Of a stretch of 64,000 nucleotides of DNA, positions 48,227 to 57,285 are shown piece by piece. The position numbers and the translations under genes were made by a program. The notes under the pieces were generated by a model that was not told the DNA's origin, searched no databases, and worked only from the letters and a program-made list of their open reading frames with translations. Positions within the stretch are counted from its first letter, which is position 1. Every line of letters begins with the position of its first letter. The stretch is from Brevibacterium senegalense (GTDB taxonomy: Bacteria; Actinomycetota; Actinomycetes; Actinomycetales; Brevibacteriaceae), in NCBI RefSeq assembly GCF_000285835.1, contig NZ_HE978601.1:1-64000 (forward strand). The letters are read 5' to 3'.

Positions 48227-48291
48227 CGGTGATTCTCAGGAGTGGCTCAGGTCACAGTCAGGCGACTCACCGGCGAGCAGAGGACCGTCCG

Positions 48292-49518
48292 ATGGAGGCA
48301 GTGGAGATCATCCGTGCTGAGGTGCGCGATCTCATCCGCATGCGCGGGATCGATCCGCGGTCGGACGCGCGCCCCACCGCGGACCTCATCGACGAGGTGA
48401 TCCGCTCCTACGACGAGCGCACCCTGTCCGGCTCGCTGCCCCTGCTGGCGGATGCGGACGCGGCCCGCCGCAGCGTGCTGGACGATCTGACCGGGTACGG
48501 GGCGATCCAGCAGTTCCTGGACGACCCCTCGGTCGAAGAGATCTGGGTGAACGGACCGCACGCGGTCTTCGTGTCGAGGCACGGGGTCTCCGAACTGACG
48601 CCGGTGGTCCTGACGGAGCCAGAGGTCTCCTCGCTCATCGAGCAGCTGCTGCGCACGACCGGACGCCGGGTCGACCTCTCCTCGCCGTTCGTCGACGCCT
48701 CCCTGCCGGACGGCTCCCGCCTCCACATCGTTCTGCCGGACATCACGCGAACCCACCCGGCGATCAACATCCGCAAGTTCATCGCGCACTCGCGCAGTCT
48801 GAACGACCTCGTGGAGAAGGGCTCGCTCACGCCGGCGGCCGCACGGTTCCTGGATGCCGCCGTCGCCGCGGGGGCCAACGTCCTGGTGTCCGGGCAGACC
48901 CAGGCGGGCAAGACGACGATGCTGGGCGCGCTGTGCGGGTCGATCCCCGTCCGCGATCGTGTCATCACCTGCGAGGAGGTGTTCGAGCTGTCCGTGCCCG
49001 CCCGCGACTGGGTCGCGATGCAGTGCCGGCAGTCCAGCCTCGAGGGGACGGGCGAGGTCGCCCTGCGGCGCCTCGTCAAGGAGGCCCTGCGCATGCGGCC
49101 GGACAGGATCATCGTGGGCGAGGTCCGCGAGGCGGAGAGCTTCGACATGCTCATCGCCATGAACGCGGGGCTGCCGTCGATGGGGTCGGTGCACGCGAAC
49201 TCCGCCCGCAGCGCGATCACGAAGATGTGCACGCTGCCGCTGCTGGCGGGCCCCAACATCGGCTCGTCGTTCGTCACGCCCACCGTCGCCGGTTGCATCG
49301 ACCTGGTCGTCCACCTCACCCTGCTGCGCAACGGCTCCCGCCGCGTCCAGGAGATCGTCGCCGTCCCCGGCGGAATCGAAGGCGAGACGGTCGAACTGGA
49401 GACCGTCTTCCAGACGGACGCGGACGGCAGGCTGGTCCGCGGCCGCGGGTTCAGCCACCTGGGTGACCGCATCGCCGCGATCGGGAAGAACCTCCACACG
49501 CTGCTGGAGGCCGCGTGA
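48292..49518 (+). CDS. tadA: Tad secretion ATPase TadA/CpaF
   Basis: This 408-residue type II/IV secretion ATPase has Walker A GQTQAGKTT at 201-209, an Asp-box CEEVFEL, and a His-box-like RPDRIIVGEVREAESFDMLIAMNAGLPSMGSVHANS. It powers assembly of Tad/Flp pili. ATG with AGAGGA upstream. First gene of a chain of GTGA/ATGA overlaps with tadB and tadC. No TadZ, RcpA, or prepilin peptidase gene is in the window, so part of the machine is encoded elsewhere. Confidence 0.93.
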   Translation: MEAVEIIRAEVRDLIRMRGIDPRSDARPTADLIDEVIRSYDERTLSGSLPLLADADAARRSVLDDLTGYGAIQQFLDDPSVEEIWVNGPHAVFVSRHGVSELTPVVLTEPEVSSLIEQLLRTTGRRVDLSSPFVDASLPDGSRLHIVLPDITRTHPAINIRKFIAHSRSLNDLVEKGSLTPAAARFLDAAVAAGANVLVSGQTQAGKTTMLGALCGSIPVRDRVITCEEVFELSVPARDWVAMQCRQSSLEGTGEVALRRLVKEALRMRPDRIIVGEVREAESFDMLIAMNAGLPSMGSVHANSARSAITKMCTLPLLAGPNIGSSFVTPTVAGCIDLVVHLTLLRNGSRRVQEIVAVPGGIEGETVELETVFQTDADGRLVRGRGFSHLGDRIAAIGKNLHTLLEAA

Positions 49519-50387
49519 CCACCACTCTCATGGCGACGCTGTGGGGCATCGTCCTGGCCGCCGGACTCCTGTGCATCTGGTCCTCGTTCTGGGAGGCGCC
49601 GGTCAAGCGCCGCGAGCGGTCGCGCTTCGTCGCCGAGCTGGCCGACGACCTCGTCGCCGCAGACCTGCCCCGCGTCTCGCCGACGCATCTGCTGCTCATG
49701 TGCGCCGGCGCCGGTCTCATCGTGTGGCTGGTGGGGTACGCACTCACCGCGTCCGTGCCGATCAGCCTGTGCTTCGCGGGCTTCGCCTGCGTGCTCCCCT
49801 ACGCGATCGTCCGCCGGCGGGCCCGGTCCCGCGAGGTCGAGCGCCGTGTCCTGTGGCCGGACGCGATCGACCACCTGCACTCCGGCGTGCGGGCCGGCAT
49901 GTCCCTGCCCGAGGCCCTGGCCGCCCTGGCGCACCGCGGTCCCGACGGTCTGCGGCCCGTCTTCCAGGTGTTCGAGGACGAGTACCGGGCGACAGGCTCG
50001 CTGACGCTCGCGCTCGACGCCTTCAAGCAGGCGAGCGCGGACCCCGTCGCGGACAGGATCGTCGCGGCCCTGGCGGTGACGCGCGATGTGGGCGGAACGG
50101 AGCTGGGCACGCTGCTGCGGACGCTGGCCCAGTTCCTGCGGGAGGACGCGCGCACGCGGTCGGAGCTCACCGCCCGGCAGAGCTGGACCGTCACCGGTGC
50201 ACGCTTGGCGGTCGCCGCGCCCTGGGTCGTGCTGGCCCTGCTGGCGACGCGAGGGGAGGCCGCCGCGGCCTACAGCACCGCGCAGGGCACGATGCTCCTG
50301 GGCGCAGGGATGATCATCTCGCTGGGCGCGTACCAGGCGATGAAGCGGATCGGCCGGCTGCCCGCCGAGCCGCGGGTGCTGCGATGA
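49515..50387 (+). CDS. tadB: Tad pilus inner-membrane protein TadB (type II secretion F domain)
   Basis: This is a 290-residue T2SSF-domain protein with two N-terminal membrane helices (about 5-22 and 61-98), a cytosolic F domain (HSGVRAGMSLPEALAALAHRGPDGLRPVF ... DVGGTELGTLLRTLAQFLRED) and two C-terminal helices. It forms the platform for pilin extrusion with TadC. The GTG start overlaps the tadA stop (GTGA), and its own stop overlaps tadC. Confidence 0.9.
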   Translation: MTTTLMATLWGIVLAAGLLCIWSSFWEAPVKRRERSRFVAELADDLVAADLPRVSPTHLLLMCAGAGLIVWLVGYALTASVPISLCFAGFACVLPYAIVRRRARSREVERRVLWPDAIDHLHSGVRAGMSLPEALAALAHRGPDGLRPVFQVFEDEYRATGSLTLALDAFKQASADPVADRIVAALAVTRDVGGTELGTLLRTLAQFLREDARTRSELTARQSWTVTGARLAVAAPWVVLALLATRGEAAAAYSTAQGTMLLGAGMIISLGAYQAMKRIGRLPAEPRVLR

Positions 50388-51343
50388 GTGCGGCGCTCTG
50401 GTCGCACGTCGACGTCTTCAATCCCAGCGTCGCGGTCATCATGGGACTGGTCCTGGGGGTCGCACTGGCGTTGACCGTCGCACAGCTGCCCATCCTGCGC
50501 AGGCCCACCCTGGAGGACCGGATCGCGCCGTACCTGCGGGACCAGCCGCGCGTCGCCTCCCTCTACAGCGCCCCCGCAGGCCCCCGGACCGGAGTGCTGG
50601 GGATCGGTGCCCAGCTCGCAGCGCGGGCGGGGTCCTGGCTGGCCTCGCGGATCACGACGGACGCCTCCGTGGTGCGCAGGCTGGAGCAGCTGGGCGGTGT
50701 GACGACGATCGAGCGCTTCCGCACGCGGCAGGCCCTGTGCATCCTCGCGGGGCTGGCCGGCGGCGCCGCGGTGGGCGCGGTCTCCGCCGTCACCCGCGGG
50801 TTCTCGCCGCTCATCCTCGTGGGACTCATCCTCATCGGCGCGGTTCTGGGTCACATCGTCAACGACTGGTGGCTCACCCAGCAGGTGCGCGAGCGCGAGC
50901 AACGCATCATGGCGGAGTTCCCCACGGTCGCCGAGCTGCTGGCGCTGTCCATGACGGCGGGCGAGGGCACGATCGACGCACTGGAGCGCGTGTGCCGCTC
51001 GACCCGGGGCGAACTGAGCCAGGAGCTGTCGCGCGCCCTCGCGCAGGTGCGGACCGGCACGCCCCTGGTCGACGCCCTCGACGAGTTGGGCCAGCGCACC
51101 GGCAACCCGTCCATCATCCGATTCGTCGACGGCATCGCGGTCGCCACCTCCCGCGGCACACCCCTGGCGGAGGTCCTGCGCGCCCAGGCCGCAGACGTGC
51201 GCGAGCACGGGCGCAGGGCCCTCATGGAGGTGAGCGGCAAGAAGGAAGTGGGAATGCTCATACCGGTCGTCCTCTTCGTCCTGCCCGTCACCGTCGTCTT
51301 CGCCCTGTACCCCACCCTGGCCGTCCTGCAGCTGGGTCCCTGA
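50384..51343 (+). CDS. tadC: Tad pilus inner-membrane protein TadC (type II secretion F domain)
   Basis: This is a 319-residue T2SSF-domain protein with an N-terminal helix (about 15-36), two central helices (about 111-150), an F domain (LLALSMTAGEGTIDALERVCRSTRGELSQEL ... RTGTPLVDALDELGQR) and a final helix. TadB and TadC are paired in Tad systems. ATG overlaps the tadB stop. Confidence 0.9.
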   Translation: MSAALWSHVDVFNPSVAVIMGLVLGVALALTVAQLPILRRPTLEDRIAPYLRDQPRVASLYSAPAGPRTGVLGIGAQLAARAGSWLASRITTDASVVRRLEQLGGVTTIERFRTRQALCILAGLAGGAAVGAVSAVTRGFSPLILVGLILIGAVLGHIVNDWWLTQQVREREQRIMAEFPTVAELLALSMTAGEGTIDALERVCRSTRGELSQELSRALAQVRTGTPLVDALDELGQRTGNPSIIRFVDGIAVATSRGTPLAEVLRAQAADVREHGRRALMEVSGKKEVGMLIPVVLFVLPVTVVFALYPTLAVLQLGP

Positions 51344-51398
51344 CCACGTCCGCCGACCACGACTCCCACCCGTTCCCGCACCCGCAAGGAGACCCCCC

Positions 51399-51656
51399 AT
51401 GTTCACCCGTCTGCACGCGCTGCTCGTCACGACGCTCGCGACGCTGCTCACCACGCTGCTGCGCCCCCGTGCCGAGTCCCCACCGTCCCGGTCCCGAGGC
51501 CGCCGCGAGACCCGCGCGGACCGCGGCGATGTGCCCGGCTGGGTCCTCATCACCGTCATGACCGCGGCGCTTGTCGTCGCGCTGTGGGCGCTGGCCGGCG
51601 AGGCCTTCACGTCACTCTTCACGGACAGCATCAACCGGGTGCGGCAGGCGGGCTGA
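51399..51656 (+). CDS. Small Flp-pilin-like protein (DUF4244-type position)
   Basis: This 85-residue protein has a charged N-terminus followed by RGDVPGWVLITVMTAALVVALWALAGEAF, one hydrophobic helix of pilin size. In actinobacterial Tad clusters a DUF4244 protein of this size sits here and is the likely pilin. The canonical Flp processing motif (Gly before a hydrophobic stretch with Glu5-Tyr6) is not present: position five after the likely Gly lacks Glu. ATG follows AAGGAG. It may be a divergent pilin or a pilin-assembly factor. Confidence 0.7.
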   Translation: MFTRLHALLVTTLATLLTTLLRPRAESPPSRSRGRRETRADRGDVPGWVLITVMTAALVVALWALAGEAFTSLFTDSINRVRQAG

Positions 51657-51663
51657 CTCTCCG

Positions 51664-52098
51664 ATGGGCGCCAACCGGACCACGGCCTCGGCGGGGCGGC
51701 GATCGGACAGTGGGTCGGGCCGTCAGGACAGCGGGTCGGCCGTCGCCGAGTTCGTCATGGTCTCCGCGCTGCTGGCGCTCGTGTTCGCGGCCCTCCTGCA
51801 GATCGGTCTGGCCCTGCATGTGCGGAACACCGTGGTCGACTCCGCGATCGCGGGGGCCCGGATGGCTGCCGCCGTCGACCGCACCGAGGCGGACGGCGCC
51901 CGCCACACCGCCACGCTCATCGCGGCGGCGGTCGATGAGCGCTATGCGCAGGACATCCGGGTCGACACCGCGCAGGCCGGACCGCAGGAGCTCATCACCG
52001 TGACCGTCCGCGTGCCCGTCCCCGTCGTGGGCTTCGCGGGCGTGGGGCAGACGTGGGAACTCACGGGACGGGCGTTCGCCGAGGACGCAGCGCTGTGA
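51664..52098 (+). CDS. TadE-family pilus protein
   Basis: This is a 144-residue TadE-like pseudopilin. The N-terminal charged leader ends at GSAVAEFVMVSALLALVF, matching the TadE domain (GxAxxEFxxVxPxLL type) with Glu near the start of the membrane helix. The remainder is an extracytoplasmic beta-rich domain. It starts 7 bp after the small pilin-like gene and its stop overlaps the next gene's GTG. Confidence 0.85.
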   Translation: MGANRTTASAGRRSDSGSGRQDSGSAVAEFVMVSALLALVFAALLQIGLALHVRNTVVDSAIAGARMAAAVDRTEADGARHTATLIAAAVDERYAQDIRVDTAQAGPQELITVTVRVPVPVVGFAGVGQTWELTGRAFAEDAAL

Positions 52099-52529
52099 CG
52101 AATCGCCCTGGTCGGATGCGACCGGACGCCGGGACCGCGCCCATCGAGTTCATCTTCGGCACGACCGTGCTGCTGCTCCCTCTGCTGTTCCTCATCGTCT
52201 CGCTGGCGCAGGTGCAGGCCGGGCTCTACGCTGCCCAGTCCAGCGCGATCGACGCCGCACGCACGGCGTCGCGGTTCCCGGCTGACGCGCACGCATCCGC
52301 GCAGTCCATCACCCGCCTCCACTTCGAGGACCACGGGCTGGAGGACGCGGAATGGGACATCGACCTCCACTGCTCCACGACGTGCACCACCTCCGGCGCC
52401 CCGGTCACCGCGACCGTGACCGCGAAGATCCCCATCCCGGGCATCCCCGCCATTCTGGGCGAGACGCGGATCCCCCTCATGGTCGTCCGCTCGTCGCACA
52501 CGGACCTCATCGCCCCGGTGGTCGAATGA
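52095..52529 (+). CDS. TadE-like pilus assembly protein
   Basis: This is a second 144-residue TadE-like protein: leader then DAGTAPIEFIFGTTVLLLPLLFLIVSLAQVQ, with Glu at the usual position in the helix. Extracytoplasmic region contains a Cys pair (DLHCSTTCTT). GTG overlaps the preceding stop (GTGA), and its stop overlaps the following ATG, so the minor pilins are probably made in fixed ratio. Confidence 0.82.
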   Translation: MTNRPGRMRPDAGTAPIEFIFGTTVLLLPLLFLIVSLAQVQAGLYAAQSSAIDAARTASRFPADAHASAQSITRLHFEDHGLEDAEWDIDLHCSTTCTTSGAPVTATVTAKIPIPGIPAILGETRIPLMVVRSSHTDLIAPVVE

Positions 52530-53020
52530 GAGAGCCGGTGACGCGTGAAGGAGGCAGCGCGGCCCAGCGGACGGCCCGTCTCCTGCGCTCCCTGTGCCGT
52601 GCGGAGCGGTCCGACGAGGGCTCGATCACGCCGCTGACGATCGGGTTCGCCTCGATCGCGCTGGCACTCATCCTGCTGGCCGCCCTCATCACCGACGTGT
52701 GGCTGGCGCACCGCAAGCTCTTCGCCCTGGCGGACTCCGCAGCGCTGGCGGCGGCCGAGTCGTTCGACCCCGCGCCCACGGAGGAGCCGGGCATCCTCCT
52801 GACGGATGACGGCGTGTCCACCTCCGCCCGCGCGTACCTGAACGCCGTCGACGTGTCACCGCGCTACTCCGATGTCCGGCTGGTGGGCAGCAGCCCCGAC
52901 GGACTCAGCGCGCACGTCGATCTGCGCGCCACCTACACGCCGGTCCTGCTCTCGCCCTTCAGCGCCACCTGGATCGAGCTGGAGGCGAGCGCGACCGTCC
53001 GCGGCGCGCTGCGACTCTGA
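52526..53020 (+). CDS. TadG-like pilus/secretion-associated protein
   Basis: This 164-residue protein shows EGSITPLTIGFASIALALILLAALITDV, the TadG/Rv3654c-like N-terminal helix where DxGSxTP precedes the membrane segment, then a small extracytoplasmic domain. Such proteins end actinobacterial Tad operons. ATG overlaps the upstream stop. A 148-bp gap separates it from the FHA-FtsK gene. Confidence 0.8.
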   Translation: MREPVTREGGSAAQRTARLLRSLCRAERSDEGSITPLTIGFASIALALILLAALITDVWLAHRKLFALADSAALAAAESFDPAPTEEPGILLTDDGVSTSARAYLNAVDVSPRYSDVRLVGSSPDGLSAHVDLRATYTPVLLSPFSATWIELEASATVRGALRL

Positions 53021-53168
53021 CACGCGATGCACCCTCCCACTCTGCGTCACAGGTCTGACGGCCTGACTGGACCACGACCGGCGCACGGTCCTGTGGACGG
53101 TGGCACGCCGGTCCACATGCGACGGCCCGGACAGCCGGCTCCGCCGTGATCAGTCCATCGTGCAGAGG

Positions 53169-56100
53169 GTGAGCACCTCGATCATCCATACCCTGACGCG
53201 CACCGGCCCGCAGAGCCTCAGCGTGACGGCGCCGGGCTGGGTCCCCGCCTCCGCGGTGCTGGAGTCCGTCGCGACCCAGACCAGTGATCCTGTCCGGGGG
53301 GCCGCCGCCGCATCCGGAGCCACGTGGTCCCAGTGGTCGGCGACTCACCCGGTTCTCGTGCGGGGTGCGCACGTCCCCACCCTGTCTCCTGCGACCCCCA
53401 CCCCTGCGGGGCACGCCCGCGTCGTGGTGCGGTCGGGGCCCGAATCCGGGTTCGCGGTCGCCCTGCCCCAGGGCGAGTGGACACTGGGCCGCGGAGCAGC
53501 CGCCGACGTGCCGCTGGCGGACCCGTTCCTGTCCCGCCGGCCCCACCTGCTCGTCAACAGCCCTGCCGGGATCCGGATCGACGGTGCGGTGGAGGACGAC
53601 GCGGTGGTGGGGTCGACCGCACTCCTGCTGCCGCATCACGTCATTCGGAGTCCTGCGGGTCAGTCCTCCCCGTCTCCCTCCGCGCAGGAGCCCCTCGAGT
53701 GGCCCGTACGCCAGGACGTCGCCCCGGTCCGGAAGCCGTCGTGGCTCGTGTTCGCCGCACCCGTCGTCATCGGGATCGTGCTGGCGCTCGTCGTGGGCAC
53801 GTGGTGGTTCCTCCTGCTGAGCGCCGCCGGTCCCCTCACCGCCGTCCTCACGCTGCGCGGGGACCGGCTCCGGTTCGCGCGGGAGACGGTCCAGGCGGCG
53901 CGCGACCATCGCCGCGCGGTCGACCGGACCATCCAGGAGCTCGAGACCCGATTGTGCGCCTTCACCGCCGAACTCGACCGGATCGCCTACGGCGGACGCC
54001 CTCCCCCCGCGGAGTCTCCTTCCGGGCAGTCGCCGCCGTCGAATTCGCGGTCGTCCATCGGCCCTTCGCCACCGCCCGCACCGGCTTCCACTGCGGGCAC
54101 GCTGCCGGGAGGCGAGCGCATCCTGGTCCTCGGACTGGGCGATGTCGTGAGCACGGCGTCCGTGGAACTGCCTCGCGATCGTGCAGCCCGGGGTCAAGCC
54201 CGGCGGCGGCTGCCGCCCCACGTCGTCGCGGGTGATCGGGCGCTGCTCATCGCCCACAACGCTCCCCTGCTGATGGATCGCGCGGCGACGGTCCGGATCG
54301 ACGGTCCCGAGGCCGCGGTCCTGTCCGTAACCCGGTCCCTGGTCTCCGCGCACCTGGCAGCCGGGTCCGGATGTCTCGCTCCTGGCCTCTTCCCGGAGTT
54401 CGCAGGTCTGTCCGGACTCGCCTCTCCCTGCACCGTCGCAGTCCTCGATGCGGAGGAGACCAGGATCGGCTCCCCCGAGGACGGTGGTCGTGGCGGTGCA
54501 GAAGCCCCCCTGTCCGTGCTGGTGCGCGGCCCGGAAGCGACAGAGGACTCCCCCGTCCTCACCGTCACGTGCGGTCCCGCAGGCCGGCCCGCGCACATCC
54601 GCGTCCCGGCTCCCGACGGACCGGCTGCTTCCACCGGCACCGGCCTCGCGGCCGCCTCCCCCTCCACCGGCCGGACCGGGCGCGCGTCACTCCACCCCTC
54701 GTTCGGCCGGCCCCTCACCGGGCCCGCGCATCCGCACTCTCTGAGCAGGGCAAGCGCGATCCGCATGCTCGCATCGATCACGCCACGTGTCAGCGGTGCC
54801 GCGACCTCGCTCCCGCCCGCCGCACAGGTGCCCACGACCGGGGTCGTCGACCTCCTCCGTCTCTGGGACACGACCGGCAGGCACGGCCACGGCCCGCTGG
54901 TCGCACCGCTGGGCGTCCCGGTCGACGTGCCCCGGAGTGCGGCCTCGGCGGCGGTCCTGCCGAGCACCGCGCCTCCGCACGACCCCCTCGTCTCCCGCGA
55001 CCCCCTCGTCTCCCGCGACCTCTTCCTCCTGGACCTGCGCACCTCGGGCCCCCATGCACTGGTCGCCGGCACGACCGGCAGCGGCAAGTCCGTGCTGCTC
55101 GAGACCTGGCTGGAGGCGCTCTGCCGCACTCACTCCCCCGAGGACCTGCGCCTGGTCCTGCTGGATTTCAAGGGCGGTGCCAGCCTGTCGCGGTTCCTCG
55201 AGCACCCGCATACGGACTGCCTCCTCACCGACCTCGACGAGGCCGCCGCCGTGCGCGCCCTCCGCAGCGTCACCGCGGAGGTGGGTCGCCGCGAACTCCA
55301 CCTGTCCCGGGCCGGGTGCCGCGACATCGACGCGCTGCTGGACCGGTCGCGCACCGATCCTGCGATCGTGCGTCTGCCGCGCCTCCTCGTCGTCATCGAC
55401 GAGTTCCACGTGCTCACAGGCCTGGGTCCGCACGTCGTCGCCCAGTTCGAGCGGCTCACCGCCGTGGGCCGCTCGCTGGGCGTCCACATCGTCCTCGCGA
55501 CCCAGCGCCCGTCGGGGGTGGTCTCCGCGCGGATGCGCGCCAACATCGCCCTGCGGATCTGCCTCCGCGTACGCGATGACGCGGATTCGCACGAGGTGCT
55601 GGGCATCCCGGACGCCGCCCGACTCGATCCACGGACCCCCGGCGTCGCGCTGGTCTCCGACGAGGCTGGGATCCGAGCCCTGCGCTGTGCGATCCCGGAC
55701 GGTCCGAAGCTCCCGCGGCAACCGGTCCGGTCGGAGCCTCCGGCCCCGCACGCGGTCGTGCGGTCGCTGACGGATGACGCCGAGGTCGTGGTCCCGCTCC
55801 CCTGCCCGTCACCGCCAGCTGCACGGACGTGGGATGGTCCGCAGGGGCCACGGCACGAGGTCATCGCACCGCCCCTGCCCGACCGTCTCGAGGGTGCCCA
55901 GGTCCCCGGACAGAGCGAACAGGACCCCCAGGTGCCCCGACGGGAGGAGGGAGTCCGCACCGGCGGTGACGCCCGCCTCGGCGACCGTGCGGTGGGACTC
56001 GTCGACCTGCCCCAGCAGAACCGGACCGCTCTCGTGGAGCTGACGGCGGCCTCGGGGTCGGTGACGGTGTCCGGTGGGCGCGGCAGGGGCTGGACGACGA

Positions 56101-57182
56101 CGGTCGCCGCGCTCGCGCACGCGTTCGCGGCGACCGGTCTGCCGGTCGTCCGCGTGGACACCGCGCGGACGGGCGACATGGACGCGCTGCCCTTCGTCGA
56201 CGTGTCCGGTGTCCTGCGGCTCTCGCACGCGCAGGGGTGGATGATCGACCACCTCCTCGACGTGTGCACGGCATCCGACGAACCCGTCGTGTGGGCGATC
56301 GACGACTGGGACGAGTTGGCGCACGCGCATCCCACCGGTCCGCGGATCGACCGGCTCGAGCGGCTGATGGCGGGGAGTGCCGGGATGCGCTTCGTCGTGG
56401 CCGCGCCGCGGCGTGGGATCGGGCAGCGGCTGGCCCAGGCGGCGACCACCCGCATCGTGTTCCCGCCTGCGGCGGACACGGACGTCGTGCTCTTCGGACT
56501 GAGCGCCGCCCGGTTCCGCGGTGAATGGCCACCCGGTCGCGCCGTCATCCTGGGCGCGGAAGCGCAGACGGACGACCGCGACGGGGCGGACATCCAGTTC
56601 GTTGAGCGTGCCGAGGCTCAGGACAATCGACCGATCAGCCGGGGACACGCGGACACGACTCCGGGGTACGCTGTGCGCACACACGCACTGTGCACACACG
56701 CGCTTTGGACCGGGTTTGAGCGGTCGAGCACTGCGGACCGGAATATGATCGCGATCGGTGTGGATCCGGGCGGTCGCGAGCTCGGCTGGTCCCCCGATCG
56801 TGACGGCGCGGTGCTGACGGTGCGGTGCCTGCCCCCATTCGTCGACGGGCCGGAGATCCGAGTGCTGATGGAGACGCTCCGCGCCGCGGGCATCACGGTG
56901 CTCGACCAGCGGCAGGACCGGGGTCCGGACGTCCGGGCGGCGAGCGCGGTGGAACCGGTCTGCGTCCTCGCCGGCGCGCCGGGACTGCGCCCGGCGGGGC
57001 TCCCGGACGCTGCAGCGCCGGGACCCACACTGCTGCTGGGCGACTGGCGGGACGCGGAACTGCGCGCTGCGGGGCATCGGTGGCTGGCGCCGCTCCCGCC
57101 CGCAGCCCGCGCGTCATGGTGGTTGAGCGATGCCACAACCACGCCCGTGCGACTCGCCCTGGTTCGACCGGATGCGACATAG
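53169..57182 (+). CDS. FHA and FtsK/SpoIIIE-domain ATPase (EccC/EssC-like), membrane protein
   Basis: This is about 1337 residues: an N-terminal FHA-like domain (about 85-145; GEWTLGRG ... LSRRPHLLV), two membrane helices (about 192-230), a Pro/Ser-rich variable region, an FtsK/SpoIIIE ATPase domain with Walker A GTTGSGKS at 634-641 and Walker B LLVVIDEF near 740, a second ATPase domain with a degenerate P-loop (SGGRGRGWTTT near 967), and a C-terminal extension beyond about 1193. Layout resembles EssC/EccC motors of type VII secretion, but no WXG100 or other ESX gene is near. The start is uncertain; GTGs at this position and three codons upstream lack strong ribosome sites. Confidence 0.75.
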   Translation: MSTSIIHTLTRTGPQSLSVTAPGWVPASAVLESVATQTSDPVRGAAAASGATWSQWSATHPVLVRGAHVPTLSPATPTPAGHARVVVRSGPESGFAVALPQGEWTLGRGAAADVPLADPFLSRRPHLLVNSPAGIRIDGAVEDDAVVGSTALLLPHHVIRSPAGQSSPSPSAQEPLEWPVRQDVAPVRKPSWLVFAAPVVIGIVLALVVGTWWFLLLSAAGPLTAVLTLRGDRLRFARETVQAARDHRRAVDRTIQELETRLCAFTAELDRIAYGGRPPPAESPSGQSPPSNSRSSIGPSPPPAPASTAGTLPGGERILVLGLGDVVSTASVELPRDRAARGQARRRLPPHVVAGDRALLIAHNAPLLMDRAATVRIDGPEAAVLSVTRSLVSAHLAAGSGCLAPGLFPEFAGLSGLASPCTVAVLDAEETRIGSPEDGGRGGAEAPLSVLVRGPEATEDSPVLTVTCGPAGRPAHIRVPAPDGPAASTGTGLAAASPSTGRTGRASLHPSFGRPLTGPAHPHSLSRASAIRMLASITPRVSGAATSLPPAAQVPTTGVVDLLRLWDTTGRHGHGPLVAPLGVPVDVPRSAASAAVLPSTAPPHDPLVSRDPLVSRDLFLLDLRTSGPHALVAGTTGSGKSVLLETWLEALCRTHSPEDLRLVLLDFKGGASLSRFLEHPHTDCLLTDLDEAAAVRALRSVTAEVGRRELHLSRAGCRDIDALLDRSRTDPAIVRLPRLLVVIDEFHVLTGLGPHVVAQFERLTAVGRSLGVHIVLATQRPSGVVSARMRANIALRICLRVRDDADSHEVLGIPDAARLDPRTPGVALVSDEAGIRALRCAIPDGPKLPRQPVRSEPPAPHAVVRSLTDDAEVVVPLPCPSPPAARTWDGPQGPRHEVIAPPLPDRLEGAQVPGQSEQDPQVPRREEGVRTGGDARLGDRAVGLVDLPQQNRTALVELTAASGSVTVSGGRGRGWTTTVAALAHAFAATGLPVVRVDTARTGDMDALPFVDVSGVLRLSHAQGWMIDHLLDVCTASDEPVVWAIDDWDELAHAHPTGPRIDRLERLMAGSAGMRFVVAAPRRGIGQRLAQAATTRIVFPPAADTDVVLFGLSAARFRGEWPPGRAVILGAEAQTDDRDGADIQFVERAEAQDNRPISRGHADTTPGYAVRTHALCTHALWTGFERSSTADRNMIAIGVDPGGRELGWSPDRDGAVLTVRCLPPFVDGPEIRVLMETLRAAGITVLDQRQDRGPDVRAASAVEPVCVLAGAPGLRPAGLPDAAAPGPTLLLGDWRDAELRAAGHRWLAPLPPAARASWWLSDATTTPVRLALVRPDAT
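54981..55016 (+). repeat. Tandem 18-bp duplication within the FHA-FtsK gene
   Basis: GACCCCCTCGTCTCCCGC is repeated twice head to tail, encoding Asp-Pro-Leu-Val-Ser-Arg twice just before the Walker A domain. Perfect identity suggests a recent duplication; frame is kept. Confidence 0.9.
56677..56701. repeat. Short direct repeat inside the 3' part of the FHA-FtsK frame
   Basis: GCACACACGC occurs twice, 15 bp apart. It lies in a stretch (about 56630-56745) whose translation looks unlike folded protein. This suggests a former intergenic region or linker between the ATPase part and the C-terminal part. Confidence 0.45.
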
Positions 57183-57192
57183 ACTCATCAGC

Positions 57193-57285
57193 ATGACGTC
57201 CGAACATGGAACTTATTCCGTTTCCGATGGGACCAAGGTCGACTTCGCCGACGCCATGGCCACGTGGCGGGCGAACCTCCGCTGA
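57193..57285 (+). CDS. Short ORF, possibly the frame-shifted N-terminus of the next gene
   Basis: ATG to TGA gives a 30-residue peptide (MTSEHGTYSVSDGTKVDFAD then AMATWRANLR). It starts 11 bp after the FHA-FtsK stop and has no visible ribosome site. Its composition is protein-like. It overlaps the following frame by 22 bp in another phase. It is either a small peptide gene or the 5' part of a single conserved gene disrupted by a frameshift. No function can be given. Confidence 0.35.
   Translation: MTSEHGTYSVSDGTKVDFADAMATWRANLR

Noticed and set aside
53100-53168. Upstream extension of the FHA-FtsK frame to 53100
   Set aside because: First codons (MARRSTCDGPDSRLRRDQ) are unlike folded protein and no ribosome site precedes them.
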